Assembly (NCBI RefSeq): GCF_001730295.1
Contig: NZ_MIKA01000034.1
Span: 62,001-126,000, forward strand
Length of the DNA stretch: 64,000 nt
From: Enterococcus plantarum
GTDB lineage: Bacteria > Bacillota > Bacilli > Lactobacillales > Enterococcaceae
Reading direction: 5' to 3'
The notes below the pieces were generated by a model that was not told where the DNA came from, searched no databases, and saw only the letters and a list, made by a program, of their open reading frames with translations. The position numbers and the translations under genes are program-made. Positions 35,215 through 44,703 of this stretch are shown here, piece by piece; position 1 is the stretch's first letter, and each line of letters begins with the position of its first letter.

Positions 35215-35895
35215 ATGGATTATTTTGTTAATGTAATACAAAAAAAGAACACGAAAAAACAAAAATGTTTAGTTGCAGCTAGTAGTATTGCTTTTTTATT
35301 ATTTTTTTCAGCAAGTATTGCATACGCTTTGCAGGTTAGTGAAGATCAAAAAGATAATATATTAACTGTACCTACAACACAGGTTGTACTTGATGAACAA
35401 GGTTTTGTTAGTGATCCAAATGGTAGTACAGAAAATATGTTGGCTAGCAAAAAAGCAAAAGTAACAAATACTGGCGAGACGGCAGTATTTGTTAGAGCTT
35501 TAGTCATCCCGACTTTCCAAAAAACTGAAACCGCAAACCAAGAGCGAAGTGATCTCTTAAAAGAATCTTCGATTTTGCCTGTTGTAATTGATAAATCTGC
35601 AGGGATAAATACGATTGCAATCAACAGCCAAGGAACAAAATGGTATTTGGGAAGTGATGGCTATTATTATTATTTAGCCGTTCTTAATAAAGGTGAGTCG
35701 ACAGATAATTTAATAAATGGAGTGACAAAACCGAATAACATGACGGATTTTAAAGGTTATCAATTAAATATGGATGTTAAAATTGAAGCAATTGGTGCAT
35801 ATAGCAAACGTGAAGGTCAAAAGGCATTCATTGATGCATGGAATGGACCGACTGATACAACAATTAGAAGTCGGTTAGATGGATTAGTAAATTAA
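35215..35895 (+). CDS. BsaA/TasA-like SipW-dependent exported protein 3
   Basis: A 226-residue exported protein. N-terminal KKQKCLVAASSIAFLLFFSASIAYAL is the signal region, followed by NTGETAVFVRALVIPTF, the family's second-strand pattern, and KWYLGSDGYYYYLAVLNKGEST, the shared C-terminal motif. It is the shortest and most divergent of the three. The ATG at 35215 has AGTAGGTGAG upstream; an in-frame ATG at 35152 overlaps the previous gene and is not chosen. Confidence 0.78.
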   Translation: MDYFVNVIQKKNTKKQKCLVAASSIAFLLFFSASIAYALQVSEDQKDNILTVPTTQVVLDEQGFVSDPNGSTENMLASKKAKVTNTGETAVFVRALVIPTFQKTETANQERSDLLKESSILPVVIDKSAGINTIAINSQGTKWYLGSDGYYYYLAVLNKGESTDNLINGVTKPNNMTDFKGYQLNMDVKIEAIGAYSKREGQKAFIDAWNGPTDTTIRSRLDGLVN

Positions 35896-35923
35896 GCGAT
35901 AAAGAATTGGAGGTGAATCAAAC

Positions 35924-38704
35924 TTGAAACATCATTCTAATAAGAATCTATTTACACGCTTTTTTTTCATCAGTAAAAAGATAAAAATGACTTATTTGAT
36001 GGTAATTTTAGCTCTATCTTTAGCTTCTATTTGCTTTTTCAAAAGTTCAGTTGTTTTTTCGGAAGAAACAGTGAAACAAAGTTCGACTCAAGTTTCAGAA
36101 AGTCAAAAATCCAGCAACTCAGAAAAAGAATTGGATACGAAAAAAACATCATCCTCTACTACTTCAGCGTCTACACAAGACTCAAAAGAATCTGCAAAGA
36201 AAATTACTGCTCCTGATAAAGAAAAAAAGGGAGTGGATAATCCTACTTCTTCAATCACGCCGTTTGGTATTTATGCAGGTCATTATTATGATTATATACC
36301 TGATCTATATAAGTATAATGGAGTTTCGATAACTAGACCTTCTGGATTTGAAGGAGAATGGCCTCCTTATAACAGTATTTATACAGGAGAGTATGGGACT
36401 GACTATTTTACTGGTAAGCTGGGAGATCTTGGAAATGACTGGCAATATCAGTATGTTCAAATTGCTGGTATAGGTCCTAAGACTTTGAATTCTTATTCTG
36501 AATTTAAAATGTATCGGACGATGCCGTATCAAGTTGATATGTATACAAGTAAATATTTAGGGTATAGACCTGCTGGATTTCTCTATAGACAGAAACTAGA
36601 TTTAAATAAAAAACAAGTGATGGGATTTTATTACCGCAGTAGTGTTGATGGACCAGGATTTACTGCTACCTTACACAATGATACCAATTTTAAACCTTCC
36701 ACAGGAAACGAATTGTCAGATCCATTAGTTGAGAGTATGTTTGGACCTATTGGCGGTGGTGGTTTTGGACTAGGGGCCTATCCTTTAACCTATATAGAAA
36801 AAAGTTATGCTAATTCAGTATCTGGATCCAGTAACACTAGTACTTGGGGATTAAGTGGCTGGAATCTGGACAACCTTAGTGCAAAAAAATATGAAACGGA
36901 TTATATTGAAAATGCAGTTTCTATTGAACTAGATTTTAATGGTGGTCAAAATCCAGAAGCAAGTTTAAATGGTCCACTAGGAAGTGCCTATAATCAGTAC
37001 ATCTATTCTGAAGCGCCATCACGTCTTTCAGGTCATATGGCAATGATCAAACCAGAACAGTTTAAATCGGGTATTATTACGAATGTAGAGCCACAATCCA
37101 ATGCGTATCATAATTACTTTTCTGCAGCAGATGGAACACCAGTAGGACCAGTTTGGGATAAAGTAATTCCTACTAAGTCAGAAGGGCTTTTAAAAGGTGG
37201 ACGTGCGTGGCGGTATATGGAAGTTACTTGGGATCCATTTAAAAATCAAACTAATCCTTCTGCTCCAGTTACAGAAGGGGATTTATCAGCAACAGTATAC
37301 GCTTTAGATTCTGACTTTAATCGCTCAGGTATAAATCCTCAGTTGGGAGCAGCCTCTGGAATTTCAACAATTAAATATCTTAACGTTGATAGAAGTCCTA
37401 AAGGGGTGATTGCAAGGTTTGAAAAACCAGCTAGAATCAATATCCAACAAGAGTTTAAGACTTCAGATAATACTGTGTATTTTGAAGTAACGTCTTCCAC
37501 AGGTGTTGCAGGATATGGAAAGGGTGGGAGTGTTGATCAAAACCTTTTACCTACAATCATACCTGGACGTGGAACCAATAACTTGAATGATGAACCAAAA
37601 ACAAATGTTAAGAAAACTGCTGCTCCAGATAAAATAGTTTATAAAGAAGACACACCACCAAGTGATTTATCTCAAAAAACGAGTAAGTTTTCAATCGAAT
37701 TTGAAAATGATGCATCTGATAATAAAAAAATTACTCAGTTTAATATTACAGATGATTTATCTAAAATAGCAGATAAGCCTTTTGAATACATTCCATATGA
37801 TTCAAATAATAAAAGTTCAGGAACAACAATCAACATAATGAATGCAAGTGGCAATGTAAAATCAGGTTTTCCGATTAGCGGACAACAAGCTGACAATTTT
37901 TGGAAATCAAGTGTATCTACTTCTAAACTAGATCAATTCGAATGGCCATCTTATCAAGGGGGACAAAAAGGGTTTCCTTATCCTTTAAACCCAGGAGACA
38001 AAGTTATGATTGAGTTCTATGCGAAATCTGTTTATACATTTAAAACAGAAGATGGAAATCAAGTCATCAAAAAAAATGAAGCTCAAATAGATTTTGATAC
38101 AGATTACGAAGGAATAAACGCAACGGGAAATACAAAATTGACCGATGCGGATGTAACCTTACTAAAAGAAACTCAAACGGATGCCCATCTATTTTTAAGA
38201 CAGGTTATGCGAACGGATGAAACCAGTGTAAAACCGATATTGGTAAAACCAACATTACCTATTCCAACGCCAGGTTATGCTCGTATCACAGCGAATAATA
38301 GCTATAATTTTTCTATGCCAATAGTCAGTTATAATTATAATATCACGGGTGTTACTTTTGGAGGACAGTACGGGTTGCCGAGCAGTTTTACAGAAGTGAT
38401 TGTTCCAAGTAAAGTTGCAGGTAATGTACTATCGATGAAAGATGTATCGATCAGAGCAGTAGAACAGCCTATGTATTATCGATACGTTGGAATGAAAATA
38501 GAGGATCAACTTCCTGTGCCCCAAGGAGTCACAAATGAAAATCAAAGTATTTTACCGGATATAACGAATACTACTTGGACAGGTGATATTACGAAAACAA
38601 AATATGTAACGTTTATTTATGAACCAGTAAATAAAACATCTTTAGATTTTGAAAAACCTTTTAGTGGTTCTTTAAAGTTTAATCAAATCGGAAAAGTAAA
38701 TTAA
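35924..38704 (+). CDS. Large secreted adhesin with L-type-lectin-like domain
   Basis: A 926-residue protein. A long basic signal region (TM at about 24-45) is followed by a Ser/Thr/Lys-rich low-complexity stretch (45-105). A lectin-like part (about 170-500) contains [33 protein letters not shown] and NAVSIELDF, the pattern of bacterial L-type lectins. A beta-sandwich domain (about 560-720: [32 protein letters not shown]) and a C-terminal beta domain complete it. No LPXTG or WxL motif is seen, so attachment is unclear. TTG start behind GGAGGTGA. Likely carbohydrate-binding adhesin of the module. Confidence 0.75.
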   Translation: MKHHSNKNLFTRFFFISKKIKMTYLMVILALSLASICFFKSSVVFSEETVKQSSTQVSESQKSSNSEKELDTKKTSSSTTSASTQDSKESAKKITAPDKEKKGVDNPTSSITPFGIYAGHYYDYIPDLYKYNGVSITRPSGFEGEWPPYNSIYTGEYGTDYFTGKLGDLGNDWQYQYVQIAGIGPKTLNSYSEFKMYRTMPYQVDMYTSKYLGYRPAGFLYRQKLDLNKKQVMGFYYRSSVDGPGFTATLHNDTNFKPSTGNELSDPLVESMFGPIGGGGFGLGAYPLTYIEKSYANSVSGSSNTSTWGLSGWNLDNLSAKKYETDYIENAVSIELDFNGGQNPEASLNGPLGSAYNQYIYSEAPSRLSGHMAMIKPEQFKSGIITNVEPQSNAYHNYFSAADGTPVGPVWDKVIPTKSEGLLKGGRAWRYMEVTWDPFKNQTNPSAPVTEGDLSATVYALDSDFNRSGINPQLGAASGISTIKYLNVDRSPKGVIARFEKPARINIQQEFKTSDNTVYFEVTSSTGVAGYGKGGSVDQNLLPTIIPGRGTNNLNDEPKTNVKKTAAPDKIVYKEDTPPSDLSQKTSKFSIEFENDASDNKKITQFNITDDLSKIADKPFEYIPYDSNNKSSGTTINIMNASGNVKSGFPISGQQADNFWKSSVSTSKLDQFEWPSYQGGQKGFPYPLNPGDKVMIEFYAKSVYTFKTEDGNQVIKKNEAQIDFDTDYEGINATGNTKLTDADVTLLKETQTDAHLFLRQVMRTDETSVKPILVKPTLPIPTPGYARITANNSYNFSMPIVSYNYNITGVTFGGQYGLPSSFTEVIVPSKVAGNVLSMKDVSIRAVEQPMYYRYVGMKIEDQLPVPQGVTNENQSILPDITNTTWTGDITKTKYVTFIYEPVNKTSLDFEKPFSGSLKFNQIGKVN

Positions 38705-38726
38705 TGAAATAAGTGGGGAGAATAAA

Positions 38727-40019
38727 ATGAACTATACTCAAGGGATTGTAAAAAAAAGTGTTTTAACCGTAGCTTTAGTTTCAACAGGCTTATTATTGTT
38801 TAGCAATGCAACAACTGCGAATGCTGAAGCGTCAAGTGAAATGAAGGTTAATACAAATGAACAAAGAGCAGCAAGAGTTATAGCTAATAACTTTAAACAA
38901 TTTAAACAGCTAATAGAATCGGGTGAAACTGTAATCACTGTGAATGGAACCATTATTTTCACGGACGATGTTTACGTGGATGGAGATTTAGAAATTAATG
39001 GTTCCGGAAGATTAATAACAAATGGCTATAGATTAAATACAGACTATGGTAATTTTACTAAAATAGTTTTGAAAAGAATAAGTGTTACTTCTAGCGGAAC
39101 AAAAAGTTTGATAGAAGATAGTTTTAATGAAACTGGTTCGATTGAACTTGATTCGGTAAACTATTCTGGCAATAAACCATTAGTAAAAGTTCCGGGAAGT
39201 GTAACATTATTTGGTAACAACAAATTAGAAATAGAATCAAGATATGATAATTTTACTATTGAAGCTGGGAGTATCAAGTACCAAGGTGCACAGACAACTT
39301 CAGGACCAATAAAAGTGAACAACGGTGATTTGATTGTTAATTCAGGTGAACTAACAATTACAGGAACTTACGGATCGATGGGAATGGATCATGGAAGTAT
39401 CGTTCTTAATGGAGAGCATTCAATCGTTGTGAACAATAGTGCGAAACTAAATGTAAATGGAATAGCTAATGGTGTTTATGCCCCAAAAGGAACATTATCA
39501 GTATCTGATGGAGCCAATGTAATAATCCAATCAGACGGAAGTAAAATGCGACCTGGCGTACTTTATAGCGTCCTGTCTATTCAGAATATTTCCGTACAAG
39601 GAACTGGTGTTGTAGGAAGCAATGGTAAGCTGACCGTGACTTCTCCAAATAAAACGAATGTTAGAAATATTGATTTAGGGGAATATGGCTCCATCGATAT
39701 CGACAATGGAGGGTTTGATTTTAATAATCAATACTATAGATGTACACCTATCTCAATGAGAAATACAAGTATTGGGTTTCTGAATATTAATATGGATAGA
39801 GGTTTTATTGAAGGTTGGGTGAATAGAGGGAAAACGACTACTCCGACACCAACAAATCTTTGGAGACCTATTTCTAATGTAAGCTTAACCTTAGACAATC
39901 CGAATAGATCTTCAGTCATTGCTCGATCAACAATAGACTATGCTGATAACGATCAATTTAAAACACAATTCCAAATGCAAAATTACGGAAGAATAAGTAA
40001 CATGCGCTTTGTTCGATAA
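38727..40019 (+). CDS. Secreted beta-helix (pectate-lyase-like) adhesive protein
   Basis: A 430-residue exported protein. The signal peptide ends near TTANAEA (about residue 34). It has a [28 protein letters not shown] start typical of pectate-lyase-like adhesive domains, then repeated short strands with N/G turns ([74 protein letters not shown]), as in right-handed beta helices. No catalytic motif or wall anchor is seen. It is the last gene of the surface operon, 22 bp after the lectin-like adhesin. Confidence 0.8.
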   Translation: MNYTQGIVKKSVLTVALVSTGLLLFSNATTANAEASSEMKVNTNEQRAARVIANNFKQFKQLIESGETVITVNGTIIFTDDVYVDGDLEINGSGRLITNGYRLNTDYGNFTKIVLKRISVTSSGTKSLIEDSFNETGSIELDSVNYSGNKPLVKVPGSVTLFGNNKLEIESRYDNFTIEAGSIKYQGAQTTSGPIKVNNGDLIVNSGELTITGTYGSMGMDHGSIVLNGEHSIVVNNSAKLNVNGIANGVYAPKGTLSVSDGANVIIQSDGSKMRPGVLYSVLSIQNISVQGTGVVGSNGKLTVTSPNKTNVRNIDLGEYGSIDIDNGGFDFNNQYYRCTPISMRNTSIGFLNINMDRGFIEGWVNRGKTTTPTPTNLWRPISNVSLTLDNPNRSSVIARSTIDYADNDQFKTQFQMQNYGRISNMRFVR

Positions 40020-40088
40020 ATTTAGCACCTAAATTATAATTGAAAGGCTGTTTGTTTCGCTAGACATCTAAACAATATTATCATACTG

Positions 40089-40125
40089 AAAATAGAGTGG
40101 CGTAACCCGCTCTATTTTTTTTTTT
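40089..40125 (+). terminator. Terminator of the surface operon
   Basis: Stem AAAATAGAG..CTCTATTTT with inner GG/CC pairing and a T11 tail. Confidence 0.85.
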
Positions 40126-40273
40126 GGAAAAAATGTTTGATTTCTTTTATCTAGAGTTAAACTATCTCTTTATTCGCAATGCTACATAATTAGCTTTATA
40201 ATAAATAGAGGTATTATAAAACGCTAAAATGAAACATCATTTACTAGTAAAATTCATGTAGGAGAAAAAGTTT

Positions 40274-42517
40274 ATGGAAAATCAATTCATTAAGATCAAA
40301 AATGCTACTCAAAATAATTTAAAACACGTCACAACACAAATACCAAAACATCAATTAACTGTTGTAACAGGTGTTTCTGGATCTGGAAAGTCTTCTCTAA
40401 TTTTTGATACGTTAGCTGCTGAATCTAGAAGAGAACTAAATGATACTTTCCCAAGTTTCTTACAAAAATATCTACCTAAATATGGCAGACCAACCGTAGA
40501 TAACATTGAAAATTTACCTGTTGCGATCGTGATCGAGCAAAAGAAATTATCTTCAAATTCTAGATCAACAGTCGGAACATATACAGATATTTATACATTT
40601 TTACGGTTACTTTTTTCAAGGGTAGGCAAACCATTTGTTGGCTATTCGGATACTTTTTCTTTCAATCATCCGGACGGTAAGTGCCCAGAATGTGATGGCA
40701 TCGGCACTGTAACAACTATTGATATTCATAAATTAGTCGATTTTAATAAATCACTAAACGAGGGACCTATAGATTTTCCAACTTTCCATTCAGGCTTTTG
40801 GCGTTGGAAACGTTACGCGGACAGTGGACTATTTGATTTGGATAAAAAAATAAAAGACTATTCGAAAGAAGAGCTAGATTTATTTTTGTATGCACCGCAA
40901 CAAAAATTAAAAAATCCACCAGAAAAATGGCCTCACACTGCACTTTTTGAAGGATTGATACCTAGGATGAGACGAAGTATTCTTCAATCAGACGAAGGGA
41001 AAAGGCACCAAAAACAATTAGATCTCTTCGTTACTATTGAAACGTGTCCAGCTTGTTATGGCACTCGAGTAAACGAACGAGTGAGAAGTTGTAAAATTTT
41101 TGGTAAAAGTATTGCTGATGTAGTCACCTATTCGCTTGATAAATTAACATCGTTTATAGAAAAAATCGAAGACCCATTGGCTGTAGATATTAAACCCGAA
41201 ATTCAAAAGCGCTTAAAGGCATTAATGGAAATTGGTTTAAGCTATTTAACTTTGGGGAGATCGACTGGCAGTCTTTCTGGAGGGGAAGCGCAACGTATTA
41301 GAATTTCGAAATATATCAATAGCGCACTAAATGATATGATGTATATTTTAGATGAGCCAAGTGCTGGTCTTCACCCAAAAGACATCGATCGGATCAACAA
41401 AGCGTTGCTTTCTTTGAAAAATAAAGGCAATACAGTCATCTTAGTAGAACATAACCCTCAACTGATTCGCTCTGCAGACTATATTCTTGATATGGGACCT
41501 GGTGCTGGAGAAGGCGGAGGAGAGCTTCAATTTGCGGGCGATTATTCTAAGTTCCTTGAAGCCAAAACCATCACAAGTGAAGCATTGCAGACAACGATAC
41601 AAATAAAGAAGAAGACACGGAAACCAAAGAACTTTTTGGATATAAAAAATGTCAATCTTCATAATCTAAAAAACTTTTCCGCAAGAATACCATTAGGTGT
41701 CATGACGGTTATTTGTGGTGTTGCAGGTTCAGGTAAATCATCATTGGGTGAGGTCATCCGTCAGACTTCTGTTGAAGAAAATCAAGAGATTGTAGCGATT
41801 TCACAAAAAAGCATTGGAATCAATTTGCGTTCTACTCCGTTGACGTATTTAGATATCTTCGGGAAAATCCGTGAACTATTTGCCAAAGAAAATGGTGTAA
41901 GTGCTGCTTTATTTAGCTATAATTCAAAAGGCGCTTGTCCAAGGTGTCGCGGTAAAGGTGTAATCATTTCTGATATGGCTTTTATGGAAGATATTGTGAC
42001 AACGTGCGAAGTCTGTCATGGTACACGTTATGATCCAGAAGTTCTGAAGTACACATATGAAGGTAAAACGATTGTCGATGTTTTAGAAATGACAGTCAAT
42101 GAGAGTGGCCAATTCTTTTCCAGTCAGCCCTTCAAAAAAGAATTATTAACATTAATGGAAGTTGGATTGGGTTATTTAAGGTTAAACCAGTCTTTAACAA
42201 CACTTTCTGGAGGCGAGTTGCAACGCTTGAAATTAGCAAACCAGCTGCATAAGAAAGGAACGATTTATTTATTAGATGAACCAACGGATGGTTTACATTT
42301 AGCAGACATCAACAATTTATTGAGGCTTTTTAATCAAATGGTTGATGAAGGAAGTAGTTTGATTCTTTTAGAACATCATTTGAGTATCATCAAACAAGCT
42401 GATTGGCTCATTGAAATTGGTCCAGAAGGCGGTGCAAAAGGTGGTCAATTAATATTTAGCGGAACACCCGAAGAGCTATCAACTTCAAATGATGAAATCA
42501 CAAAACCTTACTTGTAA
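40274..42517 (+). CDS. Short UvrA-like ABC ATPase
   Basis: A 747-residue UvrA paralogue, about 200 residues shorter than housekeeping UvrA. There are two ATPase modules with Walker A GVSGSGKSSLIFD and GVAGSGKSSLGEV, two LSGGE signatures (SLSGGEAQRIRIS, TLSGGELQRLKLA) and zinc-binding CxxC pairs (CPECDGIG, CPACYGTR, CPRCRGKG, CEVCHGTR). The shortened insert between them suggests loss of the UvrB-binding region, as in UvrA2/drug-resistance paralogues. A role in nucleotide excision repair or in protection from DNA-binding drugs is inferred; it is a single-gene transcript. Confidence 0.85.
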   Translation: MENQFIKIKNATQNNLKHVTTQIPKHQLTVVTGVSGSGKSSLIFDTLAAESRRELNDTFPSFLQKYLPKYGRPTVDNIENLPVAIVIEQKKLSSNSRSTVGTYTDIYTFLRLLFSRVGKPFVGYSDTFSFNHPDGKCPECDGIGTVTTIDIHKLVDFNKSLNEGPIDFPTFHSGFWRWKRYADSGLFDLDKKIKDYSKEELDLFLYAPQQKLKNPPEKWPHTALFEGLIPRMRRSILQSDEGKRHQKQLDLFVTIETCPACYGTRVNERVRSCKIFGKSIADVVTYSLDKLTSFIEKIEDPLAVDIKPEIQKRLKALMEIGLSYLTLGRSTGSLSGGEAQRIRISKYINSALNDMMYILDEPSAGLHPKDIDRINKALLSLKNKGNTVILVEHNPQLIRSADYILDMGPGAGEGGGELQFAGDYSKFLEAKTITSEALQTTIQIKKKTRKPKNFLDIKNVNLHNLKNFSARIPLGVMTVICGVAGSGKSSLGEVIRQTSVEENQEIVAISQKSIGINLRSTPLTYLDIFGKIRELFAKENGVSAALFSYNSKGACPRCRGKGVIISDMAFMEDIVTTCEVCHGTRYDPEVLKYTYEGKTIVDVLEMTVNESGQFFSSQPFKKELLTLMEVGLGYLRLNQSLTTLSGGELQRLKLANQLHKKGTIYLLDEPTDGLHLADINNLLRLFNQMVDEGSSLILLEHHLSIIKQADWLIEIGPEGGAKGGQLIFSGTPEELSTSNDEITKPYL

Positions 42518-42549
42518 TAGAATTAACAGTGTGAAAAAAGTACAAAAGT

Positions 42550-42655
42550 CGAGAAAAAAAGCAGATCCTTTGAAAATTAACTGAAATTCACAAAAATTTA
42601 AAAAGCAATTTTCGTGAATTCCCTCTTATTTCTCGGAGCTAAATGCTTTTGTCTC
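42550..42655. repeat. Intergenic nested inverted repeat A
   Basis: Outer arms CGAGAAAAAAAGCA (42550-42563) and TGCTTTTGTCTCG (42643-42655). Inner arms 42585-42598 and 42607-42620 (AATTCACAAAAATT against AATTTTCGTGAATT). It shares GAGACAAAAG and CCTTTGAAAAT-AA with the element at 48631-48738, so both seem members of one dispersed intergenic family. The rest of the 388-bp spacer shows no gene. Confidence 0.6.
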
Positions 42656-42905
42656 GTCTTCTTTTTGTTTTCTTTAAGATAAAGAATTTTAGCTGGTAAT
42701 AGATTTTTTGAAACACCGTTAAATCGATTCACACAAAACAACAATAATAATTTAGCCTCTTGCAGTTCAGTGACTTTTCATGGATAATAAGGAACTGAGC
42801 CTAAAAAATATTCAGACAATTAAAAGTAAAATTCAACTCACACGAAAAAAGTTTTTACTGTGTGCAAAATATTTTGATCGATAAAAATAGAAGAATGGGG
42901 AAACA

Positions 42906-44354
42906 ATGAATAAAATAAATTTCAATACATATCCTATAAGTGACGTAATCCTAGAAGCCATTTCAGATTTAGGCTATGAAACACCAACACCAGTCCAACA
43001 AGCAGTAATTCCAGCTGTTTTGGATAGAAAAGATGTCTTAGTTCAATCTCAAACTGGCAGCGGGAAAACTGCTAGTTTTGCTATCCCGCTTTGCGAAAAA
43101 GTCGACTGGGTCGAAAATAAACCACAAGTCCTTGTTTTAGAGCCAACAAGAGAGTTAGCTCAACAAGTGCAAGAAGATATAATCAATATCGGTCGCTATA
43201 AAAGAATAAAAGCAACGGCTGTTTACGGGAAAGCGTCTTACGTAAAACAAAAATCAGAATTAAAACAAAAAAGCCATATCGTCGTTGGAACGCCTGGACG
43301 AGTGTTAGATCATATTCTAAAAGGAACGCTTCCTCTTGAAAAAATCAATTGTTTAGTAATCGACGAAGCAGATGAAATGTTGAACATGGGATTTATTGAA
43401 CAAGTAAAAGAGATTATAGCGGCATTACCAGAAGCTAAAAATACGCTGCTTTTCTCTGCGACGATGCCAAAAACAATTGAAAAACTGAGTAGCGCGTATT
43501 TACGTGAACCAGTTGTTGTAAAAATCGAAGCATCAGAAAAAACAACACCAAAGATTCAACATGCCTTTTTAGATGTAACAGAAGAACATAAATTTGCTGC
43601 TTTAGAGGCAGTAACGATCGTTGAAAATCCAGATACATGTATCATCTTTGCTAATACTCAAGAAAAAGTCAATGACACATACGATTTCTTAGTCAAAACA
43701 GGATATCCTGTTGGAAAATTACATGGTGGTATGATGCAAGAAGATCGCTTTGACGTAATGGATGCTTTTAGAAAAGGCAAGTTTCGTTACCTTGTAGCAA
43801 CAGATGTAGCGGCCCGTGGTATCGATATTGAGAATATTACGCATGTTATTAATCTAGATGTTCCATTTGAAAAAGAAAGTTATGTTCACCGTGTAGGAAG
43901 AACTGGTCGTGCAGGTAGAGAAGGGTATGCATTAACATTTGTCACATCAAAAGAAGATTCCTTAAAAAAAGAAATCGAGTCTTTTGGTGAATTAACAATG
44001 ACACGAATCACGCTACCGAATGCTAAACAAGTAGCAAGAAATAAAGCAGCATTTGAGAAGAAAATAACAACTAAGCAAAAGCCAAAGCACCAAAAAGCCA
44101 AACGTGTGAATGAAGAAATTACAAAAGTTTATTTTAATGGCGGTAAGAAAAAGAAATTACGAGCACTTGATTTTGTAGGTACTATTTCAAAAATCGAAGG
44201 AATCACATCTGAAGATATCGGAATCATCACTATCCAAGAAAATGTGACATACGTTGATATTTTAAATGGAAAAGGCCCACTGGTTATTCAAGCAATGAAA
44301 GAAAGAACGATTAAAGGTAAGCAATTGAAAGTACACGTAGCAAGAAAAAAATAA
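42906..44354 (+). CDS. dbpA: DEAD-box RNA helicase, DbpA/YxiN family
   Basis: A 482-residue ATP-dependent RNA helicase. It has Q motif [10 protein letters not shown], Walker [24 protein letters not shown] ([10 protein letters not shown]), SAT and [13 protein letters not shown] in two RecA domains. A C-terminal DbpA RNA-recognition domain (about 405-482: [36 protein letters not shown]) targets 23S rRNA hairpin 92 in relatives. It therefore likely acts in 50S subunit assembly. A strong terminator follows it. Confidence 0.93.
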   Translation: MNKINFNTYPISDVILEAISDLGYETPTPVQQAVIPAVLDRKDVLVQSQTGSGKTASFAIPLCEKVDWVENKPQVLVLEPTRELAQQVQEDIINIGRYKRIKATAVYGKASYVKQKSELKQKSHIVVGTPGRVLDHILKGTLPLEKINCLVIDEADEMLNMGFIEQVKEIIAALPEAKNTLLFSATMPKTIEKLSSAYLREPVVVKIEASEKTTPKIQHAFLDVTEEHKFAALEAVTIVENPDTCIIFANTQEKVNDTYDFLVKTGYPVGKLHGGMMQEDRFDVMDAFRKGKFRYLVATDVAARGIDIENITHVINLDVPFEKESYVHRVGRTGRAGREGYALTFVTSKEDSLKKEIESFGELTMTRITLPNAKQVARNKAAFEKKITTKQKPKHQKAKRVNEEITKVYFNGGKKKKLRALDFVGTISKIEGITSEDIGIITIQENVTYVDILNGKGPLVIQAMKERTIKGKQLKVHVARKK

Positions 44355-44362
44355 GTAAAGCA

Positions 44363-44401
44363 GGAACATAACTCAAAGAGCTTTGGGCTATGTTCTTTTT
44401 T
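44363..44401 (+). terminator. Terminator of the helicase gene
   Basis: Stem GAACATA..TATGTTC with inner CAAAG/CTTTG pairing, then T6. Confidence 0.85.
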
Positions 44402-44627
44402 AACGGTATATTGATCGATTCTTTCTTAACAGACGCGTTAGATGTGACTTCGACTCATTTATCAACTTAGTAGCTTTTTAGAATTTCAAGAGAGAAGAAT
44501 AGAACAGATAAAAAAAGCCCAACTAAGGAAAAGGGCCGTGTTTTTTTCAATACTCTAATTTTTGTTTAAGAAGCAAAATAGAAGCAGAAAATCGGTAAAT
44601 AAAAGAGGTAAAATGAATGCATACTCT

Positions 44628-44669
44628 TCTCTATAAGATTCCCTATAAATAGGGAATTTTATGTAGAGA
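44628..44669. promoter_or_regulatory. Long hairpin in the leader of the PBP gene
   Basis: A core perfect repeat ATTCCCTA-TAAA-TAGGGAAT (44638-44657) is extended to TCTCTA..TAGAGA arms with one 2-nt bulge. It lies 35 bp before the PBP start. It could be an operator or an RNA structure affecting translation. Confidence 0.5.
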
Positions 44670-44703
44670 TGAACACAAAAACTCAATTTGGAGATAAGCT
44701 AGA

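Noticed and set aside
35924-40019. Calling the surface cluster a WxL locus because of the lectin-like and beta-helix proteins.
   Set aside because: No WxL domain and no DUF916/DUF3324 protein is present. The signal peptidase and BsaA-like proteins define a different system.
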